Assembly (NCBI RefSeq): GCF_007830595.1
Contig: NZ_VLLD01000010.1
Reading direction: 5' to 3' (one strand)
Length of the DNA stretch: 64,000 nucleotides
Origin: Treponema_B putidum
GTDB lineage: Bacteria > Spirochaetota > Spirochaetia > Treponematales > Treponemataceae
Shown here: piece after piece, positions 25,768 through 34,313 of the stretch
Position numbering within the stretch: position 1 is the first letter of the stretch
Layout of the letters: every line of letters begins with the position of its first letter
The notes under the pieces: generated by a model
Seen by the model: the letters and a program-made list of their open reading frames with translations, nothing else
What the model was told of the DNA's origin: nothing
The model's database searches: none
Program-made: the position numbers and the translations under genes

Positions 25768-27216
25768 ATGCAAATAAGCTTAGAAAATATCAAAAATAAA
25801 AAAGTAACCGTTATGGGACTTGGTCTAAATGGGGGAGGGCTTGCGACTGCCCAATTTTTTGCCCGATATGGAGCCGAGGTTACGGTAACGGATTTAAAAA
25901 CTTCGGAAGAATTAAGGCCGTCAATCGAAAAACTTTCTGCCTTTAAGAATATTCGGTTTGTGTTGGGTGAACATAGAATAGAGGATTTTAGAGAAGCCGA
26001 TCTTGTCATCAAAAACCCCGGCGTAAAATTTGAAGGAAATGTTTTTTTAGAAGCCGCAAAACAAATAGAGTCGGATGTTTCGGTTTTCCTTTCTCTTTCA
26101 AAGGCACCGATTTTGGCGGTAACGGGAAGCAAGGGGAAATCCTCTACGGTAAGTGCTCTTTATTACGGGCTTAAAAAGTTAGGCTACAATGCTTTTTTGG
26201 GCGGGAATATTACGGTCAGCCCTTTAAGTTTTTTTGAAGAAACCTCTTGCGATACGCCTGTGGTTCTGGAACTCTCCAGTTGGCAGCTTGCTGATTTAAA
26301 AAATAAAAAACTGCTTAAGCCTAAGATTGCGATTATTACGCCCATAATGCCCGACCACTTAAACTGGTACGGCACAATGGAAAAATATGTTGCCGATAAA
26401 AAAATAATCTATGAAAATATGGATAAATCGGATTATTTAATTTGTAATTTTGATGACGGCTGGGGGAAAATTTTTGCAGAAGAAACAAGGGCAAATGTTT
26501 TTTGGTACAGCGAAAAAAAACTACCTAAAGAATATCGGGGTGTTTTTTTTAATAAGAACCAAGAAGGCCTTTACAACTTAAGCGGTGAAGAAAAAATTTT
26601 ACTTTCAAAGGAAGCAAAAGTTCCCGGGCTTAAACTTAAACAAAATGTCTTGAATGCAGGGCTTGCTCTTCTGCTTTATCAAAAAATTCATAAGCCTGAA
26701 AATTTGAAAGGCAACGACATCTTAAAAGATAATAACATCAAAGAGCAATCCGAATTTATCCGTAAATTTATGGACGAGTATTCGGGGATTGAACATCGGT
26801 TGGAATTCTTTTATGAAACAAACGGAATAAAATTTTATAATGATACGGCCGCTACAATTCCCGAAGCATCTGCTGCTGCCTTAGAAGCCTTTGATAAGCC
26901 TCCCGTCTTAATTTGCGGCGGAACAAATAAAAACTTAAATTTTATTCCGCTTGCCGAAAAAGCGAATCTTGCCAAAAGCCTATATCTTCTTGCAGGAACG
27001 GGAACAGACCTTTTAATTCCTCTCCTTAAAGAAAAGGCTATTGAATATAATGGCCCCTTTGACAGCTTGGACGCTCTTTTGTTTTCATTAAAAGAAAATG
27101 CAGTGAATAATGATATTGTAATTCTATCTCCGGGTGCGGCTTCTTTCGGTATGTTTAAAAATGAATTCGAGAGAGGAAATAAATTTAAAGAAAAGGTAAA
27201 AAAAATATTTTGCTGA
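25768..27216 (+). CDS. murD: UDP-N-acetylmuramoylalanine-D-glutamate ligase MurD
   Basis: Cytoplasmic ATP-dependent ligase adding D-glutamate to UDP-MurNAc-L-Ala in peptidoglycan synthesis. The N-terminal Rossmann-like domain is VTVMGLGLNGGGLATAQFFA. The ATP loop is AVTGSKGKSSTVSALYYG. The central region has LELSSWQL and the His of MPDHLNWYGTMEKY. The C-terminal domain has NDTAATIPEA and LSPGAASFGMFKNEFERG. Length 482 is near the usual 450. No Shine-Dalgarno before the ATG (see promoter entry). Its neighbours are unrelated, so it is not in a dcw cluster. Confidence 0.95.
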   Translation: MQISLENIKNKKVTVMGLGLNGGGLATAQFFARYGAEVTVTDLKTSEELRPSIEKLSAFKNIRFVLGEHRIEDFREADLVIKNPGVKFEGNVFLEAAKQIESDVSVFLSLSKAPILAVTGSKGKSSTVSALYYGLKKLGYNAFLGGNITVSPLSFFEETSCDTPVVLELSSWQLADLKNKKLLKPKIAIITPIMPDHLNWYGTMEKYVADKKIIYENMDKSDYLICNFDDGWGKIFAEETRANVFWYSEKKLPKEYRGVFFNKNQEGLYNLSGEEKILLSKEAKVPGLKLKQNVLNAGLALLLYQKIHKPENLKGNDILKDNNIKEQSEFIRKFMDEYSGIEHRLEFFYETNGIKFYNDTAATIPEASAAALEAFDKPPVLICGGTNKNLNFIPLAEKANLAKSLYLLAGTGTDLLIPLLKEKAIEYNGPFDSLDALLFSLKENAVNNDIVILSPGAASFGMFKNEFERGNKFKEKVKKIFC

Positions 27217-27238
27217 TAGAATTTGATATTTTTATAGA

Positions 27239-27267
27239 TTGCCCTATATATATAAATATGGTATAAT
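27239..27267 (+). promoter_or_regulatory. Promoter of the second toxin-antitoxin pair
   Basis: TTGCCC (27239-27244), 17-bp spacer, TATAAT (27262-27267), 17 nt before the antitoxin start, with a CAGGAGG ribosome site between. Confidence 0.7.
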
Positions 27268-27284
27268 GTAGAGCAGGAGGGATT

Positions 27285-27527
27285 ATGCCGACACTTCAAG
27301 TACATGATTTACCAGATGAAATTTATTCACAAATATATCTTCTTGCACAAAAAGAGCATAGAACTATAGGGCAACAAACGATTTTAATGTTACAGGATAG
27401 TATTGATAAAAGGATAGGGAATAAAAGTAAAAGACAACTTGTTTTAAAAAAAATGGAAGACCTTAACATTGAAACTGATCAACTTCCAAACCCTGTAGCA
27501 CTGCTGCGTGAGGATAGAGAACGTTGA
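27285..27527 (+). CDS. Ribbon-helix-helix antitoxin (VapB/FitA-like)
   Basis: 80 residues. The N-terminus PTLQVHDLPDEIYSQIYLLA is a typical ribbon-helix-helix start (beta strand, then DLPDE helix), as in FitA-type antitoxins. The C-terminal LPNPVALLREDRER is the usual toxin-binding tail. It overlaps the PIN gene by 4 nt (TTGA). Type differs from the AbrB-like VapB at 4308, so the window holds two unrelated antitoxin folds. Confidence 0.85.
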   Translation: MPTLQVHDLPDEIYSQIYLLAQKEHRTIGQQTILMLQDSIDKRIGNKSKRQLVLKKMEDLNIETDQLPNPVALLREDRER

Positions 27528-27922
27528 TTTTAATTCTTGATGCCAGTGCCGCAATTGAAATTGCTTTAAACATGAAAAATGCAGAAGTTTTTAAAAATTC
27601 TTGTATGGAAGCGGATATAATACTTGCTCCGGATATTTACCCTTCTGAAATAACAAATGTTTTTTGGAAGTATAGAATTTTTTCTAATTTGGATTTAATA
27701 AAATGTGAAAAAGGAATTGAATATTGCATAGATCTAATAGATGATTTTGTAGATACGAGATTTTTATGTAATGAGGTATACGCAGAAGCGGTAAAATACA
27801 AACACCCTGCTTATGATATTTTTTATCTCATTGCTGCAAGAAGAAATAATGCCAAACTACTGACTTGTGATAAGAAATTGAAAAAGATAGCTATAGAAAT
27901 GGGTGTAAAACTAATAGCTTAA
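27524..27922 (+). CDS. PIN-domain toxin (VapC-like)
   Basis: 132 residues starting at TTG. PIN acidic residues: Asp in LILDASAAIEIA, Glu in YPSEITNVFWKY, Asp in YDIFYLIAARR and LLTCDKKLKKIA. Predicted Mg-dependent RNase inhibited by the upstream antitoxin. The overlapping TTGA start, with no separate ribosome site, makes its synthesis depend on translation of the antitoxin. Confidence 0.87.
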   Translation: MILILDASAAIEIALNMKNAEVFKNSCMEADIILAPDIYPSEITNVFWKYRIFSNLDLIKCEKGIEYCIDLIDDFVDTRFLCNEVYAEAVKYKHPAYDIFYLIAARRNNAKLLTCDKKLKKIAIEMGVKLIA

Positions 27923-27934
27923 AAAAGGTTTCAT

Positions 27935-28981
27935 ATGAAAAGAAAAAGAAAATTGATTTTATTGATAGCAGTTGTTATGTTTGTCCTTTTTATTTTGCCT
28001 ATGGGTATTGCTTACTTTATCTATCGTGATACTTTCGGTTTAAGATATACAACTACCTCTTATATGAGACGGAATATAGAAGAATTTGAAGGATTAAAAT
28101 TAAAAAAATATTTTTTTACTTCAAATAAGGGACAAAAACTTACTGCTTACAAATATTATAAAGAAGATAGCGGTTATAAGGGGCTTATAATAATAGCTCA
28201 CGGATTCGGAGGAGGCGGACATAATTCCTATATGGATATTGCCGATTATTTGGCAGGAAGCGGGTATTTGGTTTTTTCTTATGATGCAACAGGAAATGAT
28301 GAAAGTGAAGGAAGAGAAGTCGGAGGTTTACCTCAAGGGATTATCGACCTTGATTATGCAATAAGGTTTGTAAAAGAAAATAAAGAATTTACAAATTTAC
28401 CGATTATGCTTTTCGGCCACAGCTGGGGAGGTTATTCCGTTGGAAGCGTTTTAAATTTACATAAGGACATAGCGGCGGCTGTGACGGTTTCGGGTTTTAA
28501 CTCTTCTATCGGTATGATAAAAGATAATGGAGGCAGCTTTATCGGGAAATGGATTAACTTTTTTATGCCCTATTTTTCGTTGATAGAAAAAATCAAATTC
28601 GGGAAATATGCAAATTACTCTTGCATAAAGGGATTTGAAAATTCCGATACAAAGGTAATGGTTATTCACAGTTCTGATGATGATGCTGTTTCTTTTGAAA
28701 ATAATTATAAACAGTTTTATAAAAAATTCGGAAACAATAGCCGATTCACTTTTATCGAGTATGATAATAGAGGACATAGTTATTTGTATTATACTGATGA
28801 AGCTAGAAGTTACGGTAAAAAACTCAGCGAAGATTTTACAAGTTTTAAAAAATCTTTGCAAGTAGAAATTACACCTGAAATACGAGCCGAGTATTTTAAA
28901 AAACATCTGGACAAAAAACAATTTTTTGAAATTGATAAAGGTCTAATGGAGAAAATTGTTTCATTCTATGATAAAAATTAG
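27935..28981 (+). CDS. Membrane-anchored alpha/beta hydrolase
   Basis: 348 residues. One N-terminal hydrophobic anchor (~7-27, LILLIAVVMFVLFILPMGIA) points to an outward-facing enzyme. The alpha/beta hydrolase triad is visible: nucleophile Ser in FGHSWGGYS, Asp in VIHSSDDDAVSF and His in DNRGHSYLYY; the oxyanion segment is IAHGFGGGGHNSY. Substrate is unknown (esterase, lipase or peptidase are all possible). It follows the toxin gene by 12 nt with an AAAAGG site. Its last 4 nt overlap the convergent ABC gene. Confidence 0.82.
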   Translation: MKRKRKLILLIAVVMFVLFILPMGIAYFIYRDTFGLRYTTTSYMRRNIEEFEGLKLKKYFFTSNKGQKLTAYKYYKEDSGYKGLIIIAHGFGGGGHNSYMDIADYLAGSGYLVFSYDATGNDESEGREVGGLPQGIIDLDYAIRFVKENKEFTNLPIMLFGHSWGGYSVGSVLNLHKDIAAAVTVSGFNSSIGMIKDNGGSFIGKWINFFMPYFSLIEKIKFGKYANYSCIKGFENSDTKVMVIHSSDDDAVSFENNYKQFYKKFGNNSRFTFIEYDNRGHSYLYYTDEARSYGKKLSEDFTSFKKSLQVEITPEIRAEYFKKHLDKKQFFEIDKGLMEKIVSFYDKN

Positions 28982-30522
28982 ATATTTATCACTATTGCAT
29001 TTTTATCTTCAATATTTTCATGTGTAACGGCAATAATAATTTTATCTGTTATTTGTAAAAGATTGTGCTCTATTTTTTTGTAAATTTCACGTTCTACATT
29101 TTTAAAAGGCTCATCCAAGATGATAACGCTTTTTGATAAATCAAGGTTTCGTGCGAGGTTAAGTCTTCTGGTCTCGCCGCCCGAAATGCTTTTTTCATCT
29201 AAGCCGCCTTTTTCATGTAAAGTATTTGCAAGGGTAAATGCACAGACAAGGTCAAGCTCTTTTTGTTTTTGTTCAACAGGAACAAAAAGATTGTCTTCTA
29301 TAGTTCCATTAATAATAAAATTTTCTTGCGGAATATATGAAATTTCACCGATAAGTTCATCTTCAGTATAGGAATTGATATCTTTACCGTTAATAAAAAT
29401 CGAATTATCAGGGGCAGGTAATTCTTTTGTAATAAGTTTTATGAGAGTGGATTTTCCTTTTCCGCTTTCGGCCTGCAAATAGTAAAATCCGTTTTTTAGT
29501 GATATGTTAAAATCGGTAAAGACAGGATTATCTCCATAAGAAAAATTAAGATTTTTTATTTCTATTGAAATAATAGCTTTTGTAGCTATTTTAGTTTCCG
29601 AAAGAGGAATTTTAACTTTAAAATATTTTTTGTCCAAAATTAAAAGACCTGATCGAATCGAAACAATATTATAAAATAAATTTTCAAAGCTGCTTGAAAT
29701 AAGTGCACTCAATCCGAGTGTGCCGGCAACCGATCCGACTGTTGCTTTTCCTTTTAAAATAAAATAGAATAAAAAGATAATCATCAAAACATTTATAACA
29801 ATACTTGGAAAATTCACAATATTCAAAAGTAAATCTCTGTTTGCGCTATATTTATATCGGTAGTTTTCATAATTTTCAAATTCTTTTTTTGTACGTTGCA
29901 CAAAATATTTTTTTGCGCGGTTAATAAAAATCGTAAAATGCCCCGTTAAAATATCTTGAATGTAATTATAATAACCGGACCTTTTTTCTATAAATGTATT
30001 TGAAAGTTCATCAAGTTTCGGATCGATTTTTTTAAACATTAAAAAAGAAAAAGCCATTGAAACAAAACAAAAAATAATAAACGGCGGAAAAATAAAATAC
30101 ATTGTTACGAGACCGAATATAATTGCATTTACATTATAAAGGGCATCCATTAGATTACAAATTGCTTCGGAAGAAAAATAATCGCAAGAGTTTATAAAAA
30201 GTTCATAGTATTTTGTTTTATCTTTATGGTGTTCGATTCTATTTTCGCAAGTCATATAATTTGCGATATTGTTTCTAAGTGTCAATCTGCAATCTTTTCG
30301 CAGTTTAGTTTCAGCTAAATTTTCTATAAATAATATCAGAGCTGCAGCAAAACCGAATGCGGCAAATAGAAAAACATATTCGACCTTTCCATTTCCTTCA
30401 ATAGTCTTATCTATGCTAATCTGTAAAATTTTTGATGAATAAGTATTTAAAAATGCAGTCATTGCAACTAATAAAAAGGTTATACTAAATAGAAATTTAT
30501 TTTTCTTTAACAGTTGTAACAT
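28978..30522 (-). CDS. ABC exporter subunit with unusual Walker A (last gene of operon)
   Basis: 514-residue fused membrane-ATPase protein. The Walker A reads AESGKGKST: the first glycine of GxxxxGK(S/T) is Ala. Signature SISGGETRRLNLARN and Walker B SVIILDEPFKNVE are present; H-loop is AVTHEN. The D-loop (KNVE) is atypical. With the preceding half-transporter (26-nt overlap) it probably forms a heterodimer in which one ATP site may be weaker. Substrate unknown. AAGGAGG precedes the ATG. Confidence 0.85.
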   Translation of the reverse strand: MLQLLKKNKFLFSITFLLVAMTAFLNTYSSKILQISIDKTIEGNGKVEYVFLFAAFGFAAALILFIENLAETKLRKDCRLTLRNNIANYMTCENRIEHHKDKTKYYELFINSCDYFSSEAICNLMDALYNVNAIIFGLVTMYFIFPPFIIFCFVSMAFSFLMFKKIDPKLDELSNTFIEKRSGYYNYIQDILTGHFTIFINRAKKYFVQRTKKEFENYENYRYKYSANRDLLLNIVNFPSIVINVLMIIFLFYFILKGKATVGSVAGTLGLSALISSSFENLFYNIVSIRSGLLILDKKYFKVKIPLSETKIATKAIISIEIKNLNFSYGDNPVFTDFNISLKNGFYYLQAESGKGKSTLIKLITKELPAPDNSIFINGKDINSYTEDELIGEISYIPQENFIINGTIEDNLFVPVEQKQKELDLVCAFTLANTLHEKGGLDEKSISGGETRRLNLARNLDLSKSVIILDEPFKNVEREIYKKIEHNLLQITDKIIIAVTHENIEDKNAIVINI

Positions 30523-32065
30523 TTAATTTTCCTCCTTCCAGAGTAAATATATAATCAAATTTTTCGGTATCAATTTCACGATGCGAAATTTCAATATATG
30601 TTAACTCTTTATCATCCAAAAATTTGTTTTGAATAAATTTATAATTTTCAAAGTCAAGGCCTGCAAAGGTTTCATCCATAATTATATTTTTATATGAACC
30701 TGCGAAAATTCTAGCTAAAGCGGCGCGTTCTTTTTCTCCTCCGGATATTTGTACTCCGTCAGTATCTAATGCGGTTATATCCTTATCGTAAAATTTTTCA
30801 AGCCGTGCAAATACATAAGGTTCTTTTTGTTTTTTATCTCCAAAGAAAATATTATCTTCAATCGATGTTTTAAAAAGATGAAAATTTTGATTAATAAAAT
30901 AAAAAGGCAGGTATTCATTATCTGAAATTAGTTTATCGTTAAAATATACTTTACCGGTATTAGGTTTTAGTAAATTCAATATAAGTTTTATCAAAGTAGA
31001 TTTTCCGCTGCCGCTTTTTCCCGTTAATAATATTTTATCCCCCTTGTTGATTTGTAAGTTTATATTTTTTAGAATCGGAATGCTCTCTCCGTCTTTTGTA
31101 TTATACGAAAAAGAAACATCGCTCAAATTAAGTGTTTTAAATTCCTCTGCCGATAAAATTTTATTTCTTTTGCTTTTTATAATTTTGTCTATTTTTTCTT
31201 TGCTTGTTTTTCCATAACGGACTTCAATAAAAAGCTTAAGCAGCCCTTCAAGCTTTTGCGAAAAAACATTCATATATAAGATTGTAGAACTCAACATACC
31301 GATTGTTATTTTGTTTTTTGTAAACAAAAAAATTGCAAATGCTAAACCGGCTACCGCTAAACACATTGAAGTTAAAATCATTATCCATTCAAAAGCCGTT
31401 TTCTTAATTTCTATTTTGCAGCTTTGATTTTCGAATGTATTATTTGCGCTTACTTGACGGGTAAAAAGCAGATTTCTTTTTCCGTTTAGAATATAAAACG
31501 GCAAACCTCTTTGATTTTCGTTTGTCTCGGCATTATATTCTTCTTGCAGTCTAATTTCTTGAGAAGACATTTTGTCAATGTGAGGTTCAATGATTTTTGT
31601 AACAAATTTTCCGATTATAAAAGATGAGAGCATAATAATCGGCAAACTAAAATGAAATGATATCAAAACAAAAACTGTCAGTAAAATTCCTACAAGACTT
31701 GAAGCAACGTGAATACGTCCCAGTAAATATGAGGTTTGTATTTTAGGTATTTGATCTTTAAATGCGGTAAAATAATAGTCCGTTTCATGTTTCAAAAAAT
31801 CTTCAGGAGGAATATTAAAAATAGCATTTGAAAGATTTTGACTATAAAGAAGAGCAAATTTCTTACGTATAAAAAATATACCCCGTTGACATAGGTGATG
31901 AATGACTACAAAAAGAATTTCAAGCAGAGCGTAGAATATAATGAGTTTAATTTTTTCGGGTGAAGGATTTTTTGTAAATTCATCAATAGCGAATCCAAAA
32001 AAATATAAGATACCTGTTGAGACTACCGTTTGAATGGTTTTAAGAATAAAAATCAATATATACAT
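30497..32065 (-). CDS. ABC exporter subunit, partner of the next gene
   Basis: About 522 residues. Membrane domain ~1-300, then ATPase: Walker A GKSGSGKST, signature QISGGEKERAALARI, Walker B NIIMDETFAGLD, H-loop YIEISHRE. I take ATG 32065 as the start (AAGGAG 9 nt upstream) rather than the further upstream start at 32083. It overlaps the glycosyltransferase gene by 26 nt. The signature and Walker motifs are more canonical than in its partner. Confidence 0.87.
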   Translation of the reverse strand: MYILIFILKTIQTVVSTGILYFFGFAIDEFTKNPSPEKIKLIIFYALLEILFVVIHHLCQRGIFFIRKKFALLYSQNLSNAIFNIPPEDFLKHETDYYFTAFKDQIPKIQTSYLLGRIHVASSLVGILLTVFVLISFHFSLPIIMLSSFIIGKFVTKIIEPHIDKMSSQEIRLQEEYNAETNENQRGLPFYILNGKRNLLFTRQVSANNTFENQSCKIEIKKTAFEWIMILTSMCLAVAGLAFAIFLFTKNKITIGMLSSTILYMNVFSQKLEGLLKLFIEVRYGKTSKEKIDKIIKSKRNKILSAEEFKTLNLSDVSFSYNTKDGESIPILKNINLQINKGDKILLTGKSGSGKSTLIKLILNLLKPNTGKVYFNDKLISDNEYLPFYFINQNFHLFKTSIEDNIFFGDKKQKEPYVFARLEKFYDKDITALDTDGVQISGGEKERAALARIFAGSYKNIIMDETFAGLDFENYKFIQNKFLDDKELTYIEISHREIDTEKFDYIFTLEGGKLNVTTVKEK

Positions 32066-33335
32066 CTTTAATCTCCTTCTCAACCCTATCTATGATGCTG
32101 TCCCAAGAATGTTTTTTTATTTCTTCTGCGACAGGGGAATAAAAATCTTTTTGAGATTTAAGTCTTTCCATTTGAAGCATTATTTTTTCGGCAAGGGCTT
32201 TGACAAAGGCGGGCTTATCTTCTTCGTAAGCCTTGTCTACATCATAGATACGGGGAAGTTTGACAAATTCGATAATGCCGCTTGTGTTGATTTTTTCGCC
32301 GAGGAGGTTTATTAGACCTTCAATTTCGGTTGTAACGGTAAATAGCCCGCAAGCTAAGGCCTCAACAGCGACAAGACCTAAGGCTTCATAGTATGAAGGC
32401 AAAATAAAAATATCGTTTTGTTTTAAAATTTTACACATACATATTTGGGATGAGGCATTTACTATTTTTAAATTTTCGCTGTAGTCTGCATTTTTTAAAA
32501 GAATGTTTTTTTGTTCTTCGGTTGTATTTCCTATGAGAGTCAATTCCGTATTAGGATATTTTTTTAAAATAAGCGGAAGTGTTTTTGCAAGTTCAAACAC
32601 TCCCTTTGAATCGGATATCTTTCCTGCATAGCAAAGTTTAAATGTTCCGTCAAAGATATGTCTATCCTTATCGTTAAAAATATCGGGGTTAAAGCCTCCT
32701 CCTGCCAATTTAATTTTTTCAAGGTTTGCCGAAAAAATAGTTTGCACTTCGGTAATATCCTTAGGGCTTACGGTAAAATATAAATCAAGCTTATCCAAGT
32801 TTTGTATGTACCATGTCTTTATCCAAGGATTTTTTTTAATCTGCCTTATATCCGTGCCGTGACTTATGCCTATTATTTTTTTGCCAGAAAATATTTTTTT
32901 TACCAAAGAGGTTAAAATAAAAAGATGATGACTTATAATGACATCGGGATTAAATTCTTCTCTTGCACGGAGAAGAGTTTTTTCAAAAACCGAAATCCAT
33001 TTTTGATACATCTCATCATTCATTTCGGAATAAACGGTTGAGGTATAGGGCATTATGTCGCTCATTCCTGCAATCGGGAAAGGAATGTCTGCATTAAAAA
33101 CCGTTTTTTCTTTCTGTTCATAATCGGATAAAAATTTAACAGGATATTCTTTTACGCTTCCCTGTAATTTGTCCGGTAAAGATTCATTAAAAGTTTTTTC
33201 GGCAAAGGGAAGCTGTGTGCCGTAAAGAACCGCATTCTCATGGCCTTTTTTTATCATTCCTTCGACGAGAGTGCTAAAATAAACCCCGCTTCCTGTTTTC
33301 ATCGGTAATTGTGCAAGGCAGTGCAGTATCTTCAA
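32040..33335 (-). CDS. GT4-family glycosyltransferase
   Basis: 431 residues, GT-B fold. N-terminal MKILHCLAQLPMKTGSGVYF, with the SGVY donor/acceptor glycine-rich loop. C-terminal domain contains KLCYAGKISDSKGVFELA and the E-x7-E-like LPSYYEALGLVAVEALACG, a hallmark of GT4 enzymes. ISHGTDIRQI fits an acceptor-site histidine. It probably transfers a sugar to a surface lipid or glycan. TTG start overlaps the ATPase stop (TTGA), with AGGGAG upstream. Its place between an iron-type importer and an exporter pair is odd. Confidence 0.85.
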   Translation of the reverse strand: MKILHCLAQLPMKTGSGVYFSTLVEGMIKKGHENAVLYGTQLPFAEKTFNESLPDKLQGSVKEYPVKFLSDYEQKEKTVFNADIPFPIAGMSDIMPYTSTVYSEMNDEMYQKWISVFEKTLLRAREEFNPDVIISHHLFILTSLVKKIFSGKKIIGISHGTDIRQIKKNPWIKTWYIQNLDKLDLYFTVSPKDITEVQTIFSANLEKIKLAGGGFNPDIFNDKDRHIFDGTFKLCYAGKISDSKGVFELAKTLPLILKKYPNTELTLIGNTTEEQKNILLKNADYSENLKIVNASSQICMCKILKQNDIFILPSYYEALGLVAVEALACGLFTVTTEIEGLINLLGEKINTSGIIEFVKLPRIYDVDKAYEEDKPAFVKALAEKIMLQMERLKSQKDFYSPVAEEIKKHSWDSIIDRVEKEIKDVYIDFYS

Positions 33336-34291
33336 TTTAAATTCTCCCTATTGTATTTGATGTAAATATTTTCATTTTTTTTATAATTAAAGTCATTGTT
33401 TAAAACAATGGCCTTTAATTCTTGTTTTTCAGTTTTAAGAAATAGTTCTATTATTTCGCCCTTAAAAACAATATTGATAATTTGGGCTTCTTCAAAGTTT
33501 TCAATATATTTTTCATCTGCTTCCGATAAAGATTTAAGTATCCTTATCTTTTCGGGTCTGATATATGAATTTTCTATTTTATTGTTTGCACCTATAAAGT
33601 CAAGCGTAAATTCGTTTGCAGGACGATTATAAAGAGATTCGGCTGTTCCTTCCTGAATAATTTCTCCATTATTCATCAAAATAATTTTGTCGGCAATTTC
33701 AAATGCTTCGCTTTGATCATGGGTAACGAAAATTGTAGTGATATTGAATTCTTTTTGAATTTGTTTTATCTCTTTACGCATATTGATTCTAAGCTTTGCA
33801 TCCAAATTGCTCAAAGGCTCATCCAATAAAAGAAGCTTAGGCTTTATAATTAAACTGCGTGCAAGAGCAACCCTCTGCTGTTCTCCGCCTGAAAGTTCGC
33901 TTATATGTTTTTTTTCATAACCCGATAAGCCCATCGTTTTTATCATCTTCATTCCGGCTTCAACTCGTTCAGCCTTAGGCATCTTTTTAAATTTTAAACC
34001 GTAAATAATATTCGATAAAACATTCATGTGAGGGAAAAGCCCATAGGATTGAAAAACGGTAGAAACGTTTCTATTTTCAGGTGGTTCATTTGTAATTTCT
34101 TTACCGTCAAGAATTATCTTTCCGCTTTCAGGTTTTAAAAAACCTCCTATCGATTTTAATACCGTACTTTTTCCGCAGCCGGACGGTCCTAAAAGACAAA
34201 GGAGTTTTCCTTTTTCAAGATTAAAGCTTATATTTTTTACCGCATTTTTTTCTTTATATGTTTTTGTTAGGTTTGTTAATTCCAAATACAT
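33332..34291 (-). CDS. ABC importer ATPase, ferric-iron/polyamine type
   Basis: 319-residue ATPase of the FbpC/PotA group. Walker A GPSGCGKST, Q-loop VFQSYGLFPHM, signature LSGGEQQRVALARS, Walker B LLLLDEPLSNLD, H-loop VTHDQSEA. A C-terminal TOBE-like segment (~235-319, NSYIRPEKIRIL) follows. GGAGG precedes the ATG. It works with the permease encoded 22 nt upstream. No periplasmic binding protein is encoded within the window, so the substrate (ferric iron is the commonest for this permease shape) is unproved. Confidence 0.88.
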   Translation of the reverse strand: MYLELTNLTKTYKEKNAVKNISFNLEKGKLLCLLGPSGCGKSTVLKSIGGFLKPESGKIILDGKEITNEPPENRNVSTVFQSYGLFPHMNVLSNIIYGLKFKKMPKAERVEAGMKMIKTMGLSGYEKKHISELSGGEQQRVALARSLIIKPKLLLLDEPLSNLDAKLRINMRKEIKQIQKEFNITTIFVTHDQSEAFEIADKIILMNNGEIIQEGTAESLYNRPANEFTLDFIGANNKIENSYIRPEKIRILKSLSEADEKYIENFEEAQIINIVFKGEIIELFLKTEKQELKAIVLNNDFNYKKNENIYIKYNRENLN

Positions 34292-34313
34292 AAAACCTCC
34301 GGCATTTTAAAAA

